Program-made: the position numbers and the translations under genes | The notes under the pieces: model-generated | The model's database searches: none | Seen by the model: the letters and a program-made list of their open reading frames with translations, nothing else | What the model was told of the DNA's origin: nothing | Origin: Seriola aureovittata | Lineage: Eukaryota > Chordata > Actinopteri > Carangiformes > Carangidae | Length of the DNA stretch: 64,000 bases | Assembly (NCBI RefSeq): GCF_021018895.1 | Contig: NC_079364.1 | Coordinates: 1,818,901-1,882,900, forward strand | Reading direction: 5' to 3' | Shown here: positions 48,930 to 63,000 of the stretch, in pieces | Numbering within the stretch: the stretch's first letter is position 1 | How the letters are laid out: every line of letters begins with the position of its first letter

Positions 48930-49215
48930 AGAGTTGAAATGATAAACTAATAATCGATCAGATGATAGAAAATCAATTGGCATCAAGTTCAAAGCCAAAA
49001 AAATGTGAATATTTGCTGTTTTCCTTTGTTTTTGTGATAATTCTCTCAGTGTGTTTGTGTTTCTGACAGCTGGTCAAACAAAACGTGACATTAGAACATG
49101 TGCACGTGGGGTTCAGGGAATAATGAGGCGTAATTTCACTGTTTTCTCACATTTTATTCACTGAACATTAAATTAATTATTTAAGAAAATCATTGTCAGA
49201 TGAGAATAATCACCA
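48930..49215. repeat. Family D repeat
   Basis: 'gagttgaaatgataaactaataatcgatcag' in pieces at the start and 'aaattaattatttaagaaaatcattg' at the end; matches the family's general layout. Confidence 0.45.
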
Positions 49216-49262
49216 GACGCAGCAGTACAGTTCTCCTGTGATAGAATAATACGACCATACCC

Positions 49263-49265
<3 letters not shown>

Positions 49266-49312
<47 letters not shown>
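49266..49312. repeat. (GT)n microsatellite
   Basis: 47 bp of GT. Confidence 0.97.
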
Positions 49313-49314
<2 letters not shown>

Positions 49315-49499
49315 GTGTTAAACATTTTAAAACAAGTGATATCAGGAGAAAAGGTCTTTAAACTAGATTCTGACCAGGGTTCCTCTAGAGGACCGGGTCC
49401 ACAAGATGGAGGATGGAGAACCCGTCATAGTTGATGATGTGGAAGAAACCTGGGGCTTTTGGGGACACTGCCTGTGATCCGGCCTTGTACTTCACATCT

Positions 49500-49985
49500 T
49501 AACTAGAATCAGCTCCTTGTGGTCGTATCCCTCCGCCACTCAGACTAGTTCCAGATTACATCCCTGTTTATCCAGAGTCACTAAAATATGAACCAATTGT
49601 GTGAAATCTTGTCATAATTTCTGTGGGAAGTCTTGAGAGATGGTTAAAAAGGTTTTCTTAGGTCACACTGACCTTGACCTTTGACCTTTAGCAACCAAAT
49701 TCTAATCAGTTCATCAGTGAGACCAGGTGAATGTTTTTTACCAAATTTGAAGAATTTCCCTCAAGGTGTTACAGAGAAATCGCGTTCACAAGGCCAAAAC
49801 CATGTTTTTGTGGGATCACCGTTTCCTTGACCTTTGACCCCCAAAATCTAATCAGTTCATCCTTGAGTCCTAGTGAATGTTTGTGCCAAATTTGAAGAAG
49901 TTCCGTCGAGGCGTTACTGAGAGATCCTGTCTACGAGAATAGAAAGAAGCTGAAAACAATATGGCCGCCGCTCTGACGGAGGAAT
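49500..49985 (+). repeat. Dispersed repeat, family C, with internal ~120-bp units
   Basis: Two internal units share 'ttgacctttgac', 'aatctaatcagttcatc', 'gtgaatgttt' and 'ccaaatttgaagaa', at about 49675-49775 and 49830-49930. The inverted copy is at 53640-53930. I recall it as one of the commonest percomorph repeats. It ends in the 'ggccgccgctctgacgg' segment. Confidence 0.7.
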
Positions 49986-52900
49986 AAAAATAGTTAAAGT
50001 TGCATTAAAGAAACGTGAAAACAATATAATGTCTATACAAACAAAAACACAGGTATTAATGTTCATCATGGAAGTATTGGACAAGAAGAGATTAAAAGCT
50101 CCACTTCAGAACCGTGTAAGTCCACGTTCGTTTAATCGGATCTTCAGTCTCTGCGTCGACCAGGTCTCTGGACCCGGACCGTGACTCAGCACCAGCTCCA
50201 CTGAAATCCATCATTTCATTTAACAGATCAAATCTGATCAAGTAGAAGCTCATGTCTCTGATCAGTGGAGCGGGACGTGAACCTGGTGTTTGATCCTCAG
50301 ACGTTGAACTCTGCGTTTGCTCCAGCTCCTGACAAAACAAACATGGCCGCCCACACACTCAGCACTTCACGCTCCTCCAACACGACTCAGCACTTTTAAT
50401 ACATTTATCTAGCGTCCTAACGGAGTGATGTCATCTGCCTAACCTTGTAAAATTCAAAGTATCTGTGGTCAGTGATCACACACAGCTGTTCTCTCCCACC
50501 TTAAACTCACACACGTTTGAAATGATGCATTTCTCTCCTTTGACTTTCCACCTCTGACTCAGGTCCAGGTCCCACGACTCATGACTTCAGACCCAGGGAC
50601 CAGACGGTCTGTCAGTGTCGTCTGTAATTAACCAGAGAACAACCCTCTGACTCTGAGGCCGTCAGTCCTCCTGTCAGGTAGAGGAGCGAGCTGCCGTCCA
50701 GTCTCTCCTCTCTCTCCCAGTTTGGGCCTCCACCCTTCGCACTGGGACTCCAGCCAGAGCTCCTCTGTGATTTAGTGCACTGACCACATGCGGCCGCTGC
50801 CATATGCTTCAGATGACAGCTCATATTTAAAGCTTCTGTGAGCTATTAACCTTTCTACATGAACCTCTGCAGGAGCAGAGCCGATCTGAAGCTCTGTTAG
50901 ATTCTACTTTGTACTTTTTAAACACTTTCCTCTCAAGTTTATGACTCTGCTCCGAGTCCTGGCTGACAGAAGTGAAATTTAAAACACTACAAAGCCAAAA
51001 GTATCTGTGTGGATATCTAAAATATCAAGGTCCAAGTGACACGAAGGTGTTTTTGGATCTGATGTTTATTGAGGGAATCAGCAAAAACCATAAAGTCCAA
51101 AAGCCTGAAAGTCAAAAAGTCTCAGAAAAACAGGAGCATTTAGAAAAACTCAGGGATTCACAGACGCTTTTAAATGAAGAATTATTGTATAAAATATTAG
51201 TATTTTTTCTGTCACTTTGTCAGAAAGATGAGGAGCTTACGTCACGTTAGAGGCGGATGATGACACTGACCAGATGTTTGAAAAATAAACCAGATAAAGG
51301 TCAAATTATCTAAATGATCACTTTCACAATCAAACTGTTTCTTTCTTTCTTTAATGTAAAGAAACTTTTATGTTTGAGACGGTTTCAGACAAAAAAAAAA
51401 ATGTATGTTGCAGTTTTGGAAATGTGGTTGTCGTCTTACTTTTAAACTTCATCAGATTTCACTTGTGTTTAACTTTCTGTCAAGATGGTGAATCAACAAC
51501 AGTTTTCATCAAACAGTTTATTTATCGAGGAAAAAGAAGAAATCTTCCAGCTTCTAGTTGTGATTTTAGAACTGGACTAAGATTTCTGGCTTCAGGTCGG
51601 CTCTTGTTTGATGATCAGTTTTTAGGGGGTTCCGGTACCTGCTCATCTGCTTAATCAATCAATCAATCAGTCAGTCAATCAATCAATCAATCACTGATAT
51701 CTCTCATCTTATCTTTGTAAATACAGTTTATCGTGAGTGAGTTTAAAGGTTCCACGGCTCCAAACGTCCGTTCAACTTCAAACCTTTGGCTCTTTGTTCC
51801 TGCTTCGGGAATAACAGACTTTCATTGCATAATCCTGCTTTGGAGATATTTCTAATCCAGATGGTTCGCGTGTCCTGCTGCGTGTCCAGATTACCACTGC
51901 TGCTCCTGTCATTGGCGTAGATCCGCACGGAGGATGTAGATTAAGCCGGATTAAAAACCCTCTCCGCTTTTGTTTGGGGACGGGTCGAGCAGCTCCCCTC
52001 CGGATCCAGCTGGGATCGTGTGCATTGTTTTAAAAAGACACAAAAGGAGCCGGTTTACAGAAGGTGTCATGATATCACCCTCCGCCATGGGAAGTCTGGG
52101 ATTTGTAGTTCAATCAGTAGCTGAAGTCCAGTCTGATGAAGCAGTACAGTTGCTGACCAGACTGGTCCGTAGTGTTGGTCCAGTCTTCATGTTCTTCAAA
52201 ACATTAAACACCTTACCCCCCCCCCCCCCAGGTTAACTCAGGCCTAAAACCAATGTTACCATGGTAACAATCAGTGAAACCTGCGCTGACCAATAGCAAT
52301 AGCACCCAACAAAAAAAAACAGGAAAACACGGCTCATAATTTGTGGTTTTTGAACATTAGAAAAAGAGAAGAGAGAGTTTTTACAGACGGCAGCCATTTT
52401 TATTTTCCAAATCACATTATTATTTAACTTCTTATTTAACTCTAACACTCTTGTAACTGTTGAATTCTTCCAAAAGACAAACATGTTCTGCTGAAGGTTA
52501 GCCTTTGGACGCGATTCCTCGGTCAGCCATTTTTTTGATATTGAAAACAGTCTTCATTTACCCATAATTCATTGTATCATGGTCCGGCTTAAGATAGTCA
52601 AGAACTGAACTGCAACAGGTGAATTCACACTCTACCTGAGGTGTGACTGTTATTTGTAGTCAAAGTGTCCACACATCATGACTGCAGCAGCTCCGGTCCT
52701 CCATGTTCATGACGTTGTCCGTCAGTGTGGTTTCCTGTTTCAGTGTGGTTTCCTGTCGCAGCAGCTCAGCGTTGGCGTGACGCAGACGTCATGCAGGAGG
52801 CTGGTGGTGGGTGGGGGTGTCATATGAACACCGGCAGGTTCATGGTTCCCAGGGGACTTATATTACTGCAACGCTGCAGTACGGTCCGCTCGTATTACCC

Positions 52901-53639
52901 GCCTCTGTCCGTCTGATGGACAAACCGGCAGTTCACTCTCTGGCTCCTCTGAACTGATGGACCGCATCTCAAATATTCATTATTCATATGGTTCAACCAT
53001 TAGACTCGCAGCACGTTATCTTAAATAATTCTCAGCTGAGACGAGCCTCTAATGGAGGTGTACAACATGCTGAACTAAGTGTAGAAACACATTAAACACA
53101 CAAGACTTTACATTCAGACACAGTACGTTTTAAATAACATATAAGAGCTCTGACTGCTCGGCCACAGCGCACAATACAACAGATTTACCTGCACCTGAAT
53201 AAAATGCTTCACATTTACAGCAGAGCGAAAATAAAATGGAGTTTTCTTTGCGCTCCTGTCACGTTGTATAAAGGTTTGTTCAGACGACTCACATAATCTG
53301 CACAGATTCTACCAAAAGAGCCAGTTCCCAACTCACCAGAAACTGTGATTCATTCTGTTCCGTGACGTCAACTTTCTACGTCGACTCGTGTCGTCTTCCT
53401 CTACTTCCTACTTTGCCAGTTTCATGTTCTTTTAGTGTGTAATGTAATACCAGCTGGAGAGTCTGTCACTGCTCATAACACTGTTTATTAAAAGGCATGT
53501 AATTATACTGCAGCCTAATGAAGACATGCTGCTCTTTGCTAGCTAGTGAACAGAAGCTAACATGTTAGCCACTTATCAGATACATGTTTGTTCAGTAAAA
53601 GAAAACCAGACAGAGCAGCAGCCATCTTGTTTTCAGGTT
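49986..53639. other. Long usp6nl 5' intron segment, no gene supported
   Basis: Includes (AATC)n at 51652-51692, a 14-C run at 52216-52229 and an 88-codon - strand open frame (50358-50092) that I could not identify. No canonical exon found. Confidence 0.45.
51652..51692. repeat. (AATC)n tetranucleotide repeat
   Basis: About ten AATC units with two AGTC variants. Confidence 0.95.
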
Positions 53640-53930
53640 GTCCGTTTGTCCGTCCCTCTGTTGTGGACACGATATCTCAGTAACGTCTTAATGGAACTTC
53701 TTCAAAGTTGGCACAAACATTCACGAGGACTTAAACACGAACTGATTAGATTTTGGGGGTCAAAGGTCAAGGGCGTGGTGACCTCAGAAAACACTTTTTA
53801 GCCATTACTCAAGACCTCACACAGCAATTATGGTTAATATTTTCTATGACTGGATAAACAGGGATGTAACATGGAACTAGTCTGAGTGGTGGAGGGATAC
53901 GACCATGAGGAGGTGATTCTACTTTTTTTA
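53640..53930 (-). repeat. Dispersed repeat, family C, inverted copy
   Basis: Reverse-complement counterpart of 49500-49985, with one internal unit ('gaacttcttcaaagttggcac', in pieces, and 'aactgattagattttggggg'). Confidence 0.7.
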
Positions 53931-54448
53931 AACTTTCAGCAAATAAAGAATAAAACTTTGATTTACCTTTTTTTGTATTTGTATTGTGGCTGTTGTTTAA
54001 CCTGCCGATTATTTTCCTGATTGATCGTTCAGTCTTTAAATTGTTAAAAGATAGTGAAAACTTTGGAGCCGTGGTGATGTCATCACTGTGCTGCTTTGTC
54101 CGACTAACGGTCTTAAAACTTAAAACGTATTCAGTCTCCTGTCATATGTGGCAAAGAAAAACAGGAAATCGTCACATTATAAAAACTGGAACCTGAGAAC
54201 GTTTTTCTGTATTTCTGCTTGAAAAGTGACTGAAATGATCAATCAATTAATCAATTAAAGCTAATTGATAAATTGCACATGCAACCAACTACTGATAACT
54301 GTGTTTGTTTTTACGATGAAGTCGTGTTCGCGGCAGCAGTGCCAGCTCATCCTGCTGGTTTGGAGGCCAACAGTCTCCCACTTCTATCAGCTGCGTGCTT
54401 TTTAATTTTCTGACTCATCTTGACTTGTTGTTCTTCTTCTTCTTACAG

Positions 54449-54522
54449 ATATTGACATGAAGAAAGACATTGAGACTCTAATAGCAGAGGAACGTGCTGA
54501 TATCATCTTGAAATATGCTACG
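54449..54522 (+). CDS. usp6nl: usp6nl coding exon 1 (residues 1-22)
   Basis: Acceptor ttcttcttcttacag ends at 54448; ATG at 54457; donor ACG|gtgagt. Eight untranslated bases precede the ATG, so at least one upstream untranslated exon exists. Encodes a short acidic helix ending ADIILKYAT. Confidence 0.93.
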
Positions 54523-54957
54523 GTGAGTTTGTGCTTCCAACCCACAGAGAACTGTCAGCTGTTTTGATTCAGTCCAGATGGATCATGTCAGTTTTCTACA
54601 GCAGTTTTATTTTTTTATTTTTTTTAGATTCATACCAGAACACAGATGTATTTGACTCTGTTGTTGCTGTATTCAGTAAAAACCCTGATACTTATCTTTA
54701 ATTAGATCCTCCGATATTGATTTGGAAAGATGGTCCCAGCTCTGGTTGGCAGATCTCGTTACTAACATTATCCGTGGTCGTCAGCGAAAACACAAAATTG
54801 TCATTATCATCTGACATTACTTCAGGCTGTGGATGCTTCGCTGCATGTGTTGTGTGTTGCTCTTGTGTAGGAGGTGGAGTTCACACTTGTGTTAATTTTG
54901 TGGTTTAACAAAAAAAAAAGCCAACAAACAAAGTGTGAAGGACGAAAGTGTGAGCGC

Positions 54958-55030
<73 letters not shown>

Positions 55031-56454
55031 AGGACAGTACAGTGTGGATGTGGGTACAGTATGTGTGTGGGTGGATGTGAGTGTGCTGCCAGAGTGCATT
55101 AATAACACATTGTGTAATAATATGTTTTCGCCTGTGGTTTGATGTGATTGGAGAATGACGAGCAGAAATATTAAATCGCACTGAAACTGAAACTAGTATT
55201 AAACTCAGACATGGAAAATATTCTAGTAAACTCAGTTAATAAGTCAAAGTAAATGGAGATGATGAAGTTCTGACCTTCTTTATTAATACTCTGATTCTTC
55301 CTGTTCACGTCAAACAGTCGATTTAATGAGAACCAGAAACATCAGATCATCTGCTAATTATCTTAAAGCTCCTCCAGTGTAAAGGTCTGTGTCCATGTGT
55401 AGTGTGATTATAGATCAGCTCTAGCTTCTATATTAATACTGTGAAAGTATCAAAGCCTCAGTCCACAGAGAAATGCACACAGCCTGTATTCAGAAACTGA
55501 GCCTTAAAACCAGCCGTCAGGACTTCTGGAACTTTGTGATGTCACAACTAACAAGCCACAGAAAACAGTCAATTAGAAGAGACGAAGAGTTAAATAAAGA
55601 TCAATAAAGTCATAGTTAAACTAAGGGATTATTACTGGAGTGTGAAAGTCATTATTAGGTTATTATACTGAACAAAAATATAAATGCAACACTTTTGATT
55701 GAGTTGAAATAAAACATCTCAGACTTTTTCTAAGCACACTAAAGACACACGCAGATGTTCGCACACGTCGAGTTCAAAGTATCATTTATGACCTGCGTCG
55801 TCAGCAGACGTCAGCCACTGAGCGGGTTTGAAATGATCAGGATCTGCGTGTACGACAGCGTGACCCACTTCCTGCCAATATCAAGCAACTTCACACAGAC
55901 ACTGAAAATGAAACGGTCAAACAATCAACGACTTCATTAACTCTGATGTCGGTCACACCAGATACTGACTCCCCGCAAAAAATGCACATCTGGAGCCCAA
56001 GTCACACAGTTCAGTATCTAATAAATATCCTTTTTTTCACAATAAAAGTCTTGCATTTATATTTTTATTCAGTGCAAATGACTAAATAAAGAGCTGCAGG
56101 AATGATGTGTTTTTGTTGGCCAACCAGGAAGTTAGCATCTCCCTGGTTCCCTCGACAAAAAGCCAACGGGATTTTTGTTGGTTGTATGACTTTGACGTCA
56201 CCACACTCAACTTTGCTTCAGCTCTTACCTCTTCTACAAAAGCCTCTTAGAAATTTAGTAACAGTTTGAGTAAGATGAGCAAAAAGACAAGTGTTATCTA
56301 ATGTCAAGTAAAAGCCTTGATGAGCGGAAGGACGAGAGGCTCAGAGCGGTGAACGTGTCGATGCAGCGTTGAACACTGGGGGAACGGAGACGGTGGCAGA
56401 CGGAGGTTAAATATAGCTCAGCAGCTCGGAGCAGAGGGGCGATGGGGTGAGCAT

Positions 56455-56486
<32 letters not shown>

Positions 56487-56978
56487 TCTGTCTAGCCATA
56501 GCAACAGCTGTGACACACTGCGCCCCGATTGACTTGACACCAACCTCCGGCGGCTGGCTAAACTCCCGGTCAGTGAGGTCTCTGTTTATGGACGCTGGTT
56601 TCCAAACACGTTCAGACCACAGTCCAGAGCAGAGGCTCAACCCCCGTCCACGTCACAGATGTTGGCTTCATTTGACACCACAGTGCACACAGGAGTCAAG
56701 GTGTGTCCTGACAGGTAGACGCGTCATGATGCTGCCAGAGGAAACCATGCAGGTGTTATTAATGATTGTCATACATCATGTGACATTCGATACCAGCTTT
56801 CAGTATCTGACGGGATTTGGATTATTTGGTTTTTTCATCCCAACGTAGACCGTCCAAACTCCCACAGGGAAATGCATTAAAGCTTAAAGTTTAATTCAGT
56901 GAAATGTTCAGTCCATTCATTTCCTGCAGTAGTAGCACTGTACATCAGTGTGGCAGATTTAAAATTCAAACACAGCTC

Positions 56979-57021
<43 letters not shown>

Positions 57022-60000
57022 ACTCCAAACACCCTCAGTGAGAAAGTATTTTTAGTCCTCTCACTTTCATGACGCTGACATCACTCGCGGTGCCTCCGGG
57101 GCTCAGAGTGCCGACTCAACCACGATGAAGCCGTGCGCCCCCCTCCTCCTCCTCGCTGAGAGCAGGAGTGTGATTGGCCGCCTTCCAGACAGGCAGCCAA
57201 CCACACAGCAGTGGCCTCTCCGGTAGGCTGTCGGAGGATTAGTTCCCTCTCTGTTATGTCAACACTGGGACCAGATTGTTGCTTAAATGGATTTTCCATG
57301 ATACAAACATTACTCCTAAACTTTGTGCTGGTTAATGCAGATTCTGAGCTCGTGTTTTGGTTGGACAGTTTCCCTGTGGAGTCTGACTTTACACATGCTG
57401 TTAGAGTTATTTAGTTACTCATTAAAAGTGTTTGTGTTCAGACCTTTTAGTGAAAACTGTTACTGCCGTGTGTGTGTGTGTGTGTGTTTGTGTGCAGACT
57501 GTGTGTGAATCTGAATAAAATGTGTTGTAATTACAGTAAATATAATTTTTTGCGCCATGCTAGCAGCTCGTAGCGCTAAAGGTGGCTTCGTCAGATTGGA
57601 TGGATGGGTTGCCATGGTATTATCCTGCACAGACATTCATGGAAAAACCTTCCTCCTGATGTCTCAGTGGTCCATTATCCGAGTCAGAACTTTTACACGT
57701 ATCTGTGAATGTATCCTGATTAAACCGTGTCTTGGTTTTTAAACACTGTTATTGCAGCGTTTAAACACCAGAGTTCGGTTTCTAACCTGCGTCAGCTGTC
57801 AGCTAGCTCAAATGCAAACAACCATTTATTTCTGTTTGAATTCATGTTTGTACTGATGGGATATACAGTATGTTTTTAGACCATTCACTTACTCTTTTTA
57901 GGGTTTTAGGTATTAGGTATGAACCTTATTAGTGTGTCCCATTTACACCTGTTGCCATTATCATATTTCTATGTTTTTACTTGCAACTTTACAATCTAAA
58001 ACATTGTAGTGTTAGTTTTATCATCAGTTTCAGTGTGTGTGTGTGTGTGTGTGTGTGTGCTTTTCTCTTTGCATCCATGTAAGTCTGTGAGTGTCTGTGT
58101 CTCCAGGGCAGGCAGGGTGGGGTGGAGATCGACCCCTGGGAAGATGCCGACTACAGCATCTACAAAGTCATCGACCGCTTCGGCTTCATGCAGTAAGTCC
58201 TTCCTGTGTTTCTCCTCACACTCGGTCACAGCAGTTTCCTTCCACAAGGTGGCGCTGTGCAGTCAGTTTGTTGATGATGTTCGTCACTTTCCGTCTTTTT
58301 ATTTTCCAGCGAGGACGAACTACAAGCCCCGACTGCACACGAGGTGAAGGTAAAGACTCAGCGCTCCATCCATCATGTTACTTTTAGCTAATTATTTGAA
58401 ATATTTTTATCCTCTATTAGCCGACTATTTAAACAGTTTAATCAGTTACTTTTAGTTGGCTAACTATTTTGACTCCTCTGCTAGCTTGTGGAGAGGAAAC
58501 CATACGTTCAGACCGAAAGCGGCAAGAGTGAAAGAAATCGCTCTGGCTGTTCGTTCGCTGTTGAAGTTCGTGGGCGCTCTGTTTGTATTTGGCGCTAGTT
58601 AGCATGTAATTCCCTCCTATTTTCACAAAATATATCATAAGCTACACTTCACCAACTCACTTGGAACACCTACGGTGTCAGACACTTCTGTCCATGCATT
58701 GGTTTTTCAAATTTACGTCACTGTAAGCAAACAGGGACTTCTCGTGTTCTCCACAGTGGAGCACTTCTGCATTTTGATTGGTTGCCGTTGAACCGCGTCA
58801 TAGCTCATGAATATAAAGTTGCCTACAAATATGTGTATTCCTTCGTTGCTGTCTTAGACCACAAAGTCCGAACCGAGATGAGACTTTTTTTCATAAAAAC
58901 TTGTAGTTTTAAGGTCCTTGGTTTGAACAGTCGTACTGTTAGCTGTTGAACTGAGCTGAAACTCAATACTTACATTTAACAGTGTCGTCCTCGGGCTCTC
59001 TGTCGGTGTCGTTTGCTTATGTTGCTGGCACGCAATGAATCATGGGATAGGTTGGACCACGAAGGATCCACCCGTCGGTTCCTTCGTTGCCAAGGAATGG
59101 AAGGACGCAATTCTCGACCGTATTTGAAGGAGCCTTCGAAATGGGACATCCTAGTCGTGCTAATGTGACGCAATCTGTCTTCAAATGCAGCCTCCGAAGG
59201 ACGCAGCGCCTGAAGTGGAACACAGCTTATTTCTGACGCCCACGCCACCCAAGACGCGCCGCCAATGTGAATGACTTCCGGTCACTTTGTTGTTCTCGCT
59301 GCTTTCGGTCTGAACATACAGTGAGGTGTTATAGCTGACTCAGGATGTGAACTATGCAAACAGCCTAACTACCTCCTGGCAACTGCTTAAGCACCGTAAC
59401 CCCTGGAATTACTGCTCCAGAGATAACGGCCATGTTGTTGTAACCACTTGGTTCTGTCCAGTGGAGACTAAGGAAATAAGGACTGTGGGTTTTTGTTTAC
59501 CAGCTCATGTCTCCTTTCACAGTTGAAGCAGCTGGAGATAGAGAGAGCAGAGAAATGGCTAAAGATGGTGAAGAAGTGGGAGAAATACAAGAGCAGTGAC
59601 CGGGTGAGTAACTAGTCCACACATACCAGAGCCGCACCATGTGGAGACTGAAAACATGTTTATCGTTTTTTAATTAAAATGACTTCACTGCTGCAGAGTT
59701 CAGACGACTGCAGACAAGTATGTAAAGTGGGAGCTGGTTTCTATGTGGTCACTGAGAATTGTTACTGTGAAGTCACACAATGAATCATCACAGCTGGCAG
59801 TGCTGGGTTCACTTCACTGTAGAGAGACGCTGGATTCCTACAGGCCACACTCATCCTGAATCTCATCTCTCATCCGGATCAGAGCTGAACGTAATCCATA
59901 AAGTATGAGTCAAACTAGGCGATACTTCGAGATGGACAAAGTTTTTAATGGCTGTTTAGATCAATAGTTTTCATATTATAAACACACAGAGAATCATCTG

Positions 60001-63000
60001 CAGCTCTATGGAGCTTTTTAGCCTCTTTTAGCTCCTACTTTTGGTTTTTCTATCACATTCATGGTTCAGTCTTAGTGTTTCCAGCTGGAGCAGGCAGCTG
60101 TTTTCAAAAGCAGCACAGCAGTAAGAGCAGCAGCTGGTGAGGAATCTGGAGCATTTAGCAGCTAAAGAGCCAGATGATTTTCTCAGGAACTGGCGGAGAC
60201 CAAAAACAGAGCTAAAAGAGCGGGAACACTAGACACGAACGCCACTCTAGATGAACGACCGTGTTGCTCTGTAACTGCTGGGTGTGAAAGGAGGAAACTA
60301 AGTGACCAAAACATTATATAAATGGATTAATGCAGCTCCAAGTTTAAGTCTCATCTCTCTTTTCTTCCAGCACATTGTTGATTATTTGTTCGTCCATTTT
60401 GCTTCTGTCGACCTTCATCAGTTGAATCTTGCCTGATGTAGTTGAACCCAAAACTTACCTGATAAAGGTAAGTGACCAACCAGGGATTCAAACAAATCTG
60501 GTTTTGTCCATGAAGAAAAGTTATACAAAAATAAAGAGGGAAGGACATTTTTGAAACCGTGATCTCATCTTGAACGCCGGGCTCCTCCACAGGAAGAAGT
60601 AGGATGGAAACAGCTGCTAACGTCGTTTTTGAAGTTTAAGATTTGTGGTATTGAACGTGTGGGTTTACGTTGGGATGTTTGAAATCCATCTAACCAACAC
60701 AGGTAAACAATAACATTATTACTCCCAGCAGTTACTTCATCAATGTCAGACACACACACACGAAACCTGCTTCGTGCTCAGTGATTATGCCTCAAATGTG
60801 AAAAACCTTTGTTCTCGTGAATATTGACGTAGGCGAACAGGAGGTGGTTAAACTTTCCGGTGACTCACATTTTAGAGAGTCAGCTCTCCAAACCCTCTGG
60901 CCATAACGTTCACTCAGTGTTTATGTTTTCCTCCCTCTCTCTGTTGTCAGATGGTGAAACGAGTGTACAAGGGCATTCCCCTGCAGCTCCGAGGCCGGGC
61001 CTGGGCCCTGATGCTGGATGTGGAGAGGACTAAGAAGGAGAACGAGGGCAAATATGAGGTATCCGTTCATAATGTGATAAATCAGTGTATTCTCTTTGAA
61101 AATACTGATAAATTAGCTTGAGATATATCAGTATCAGCAAATATGTTGGACAAAACATAACAAGAAATATTAGTATGCTTATGTAAAAGATGTTTTATTT
61201 ATTTAAAAGGACAGTTTCCTAGAGTCAGATGAGAAGATGGATTCAGGTCCAGGACTACTTTATCCCAGATTAGCACAAAGACTGGAAACGGGGAAGCTGC
61301 TAGTCCAGCTCAGGTAGAGGCGGAAAGGGAAAGAAAAAACACACGTCCTCAAATGTGGTGTTATATTTAACTTATGTGGAAAATAGTCTTCAAAAAAACA
61401 CACTGTGGTGTCTGAGGAGCCTTCACAGTTTGTGCTGCTTCGACAAATACCTTTTTATTCATCAGCACCTCTGTGCAGAGTCCATGTACAAGATGAAGAG
61501 TGTGTTGAGTTCTCAGAAACAGAAACTAAACCCAGAGCAATACAGCTCGAGTTACATAACAATAACATGACGTGACCATCAAGGGTGTATTTTGTCTCCT
61601 TTGCAAAAAGCAAGTTTCCCCTGCTTCAGTGTTTGTTTTGAGCCAGGCCACTGTTGGATTAACCACCTCGACGGGCCTGGGGCAAACATTTCTTGGTGAC
61701 CCCCATGACACAGGTCAGTTTCATTATTTCCCCCGGCACCCAGAGACCGAACAGTACTCTGGAGCAGAAATTAATCATTGATTAAATGATTGCAGAAGCT
61801 TTCACTGGTTCCAGCTTCTGAAATGTAAATATTTTCTATCTTTTATGACAAAAAAACTTAACATTTTTGTGTTTTCTACTGTTAGTCAAAAACTTTATAG
61901 ATTAACTTGGGCATCAATGATACACATCTTTCACTCTTTTTTGACATTTATAAACTTAATAATCAATGGATGGATTATTAAAGAAAATAATTGTCCAATG
62001 CATTGATAATAAAATCAAGGTTTCTGAGTGTTAAGTAAAAAGAAATAACTACGTTACAAACTGGGCTGATCCGTACGCTAACATGTCCTTTGATGCACAG
62101 AGATGAAACTGGTATCGATATTCTTGCGCAACTGTGGTAAACAAATGTTTAGTAAAATGTTTATTTTTCCATTAAAGAAACTTAAGTGTTATTGTTAACT
62201 AACTCCACCTGCTAGCTAACTCCACCTGCTAGCTAACTCCACCTGCTCGCTAACACTGCCTACTAGCTAACTCCACCTGCTAGCTAACTCCACCTGCTCG
62301 CTAACACTGCCTACTAGCTAACTCCACCTGCTAGCTAACTCCACCTGCTCGCTAACACTGCCTACTAGCTAACTCCACCTGCTAGTTAACTCCACCTGCT
62401 AGCTAACTCCACCTGCTAGCTAACGTTCTGACAAACAACAAAATGTGGTGAAGAACTTATTCAGTTCTCTCCATTTTTTTTTTTGGATAAACATTTCTGT
62501 GACTCTGTTACATATTCAGACATGATTTAGACTTTAAACCTCTTAGCAGCTTTAAAGGTTGAGACTCTGTGAATAAAACTCTGGATGTGGAATAAGCCAC
62601 CAAAGGTCCAGGCTGACGTCCCTTCTGGATTTGTAAATGTCTCTGATTAGCCGTCGGAGCAGATGGACATTTAAATCCAAACGTTTGACCTGACACATAT
62701 TTATCCTCCCTGCCATCACAACACGCAGCAGGATTAGCAACACACACCGGCTTTTTACCAAAGTGCACTGGATTAGGTCAGTGAGGGAAAAACAAGCAGA
62801 TGAAAATGTAACTGAGATTTATTAGAAATAATCAAATCAATCAGATTTAATATTTTATGCTTTTTTTGGCACATTATTTATGGCCTGTTGTTATTTTTTA
62901 GCATGAAATAAAAATATTGATGCTGCTTATTTACGTATTACCCAAATACAGTCTAATTACTTTGAGTTATATCCATTTATTTTGCTACATCTGAGGCGTA

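Noticed and set aside
56407..56848. Poly-Gly and poly-Pro frames
   Set aside because: Artefacts of the 29-base G tract.
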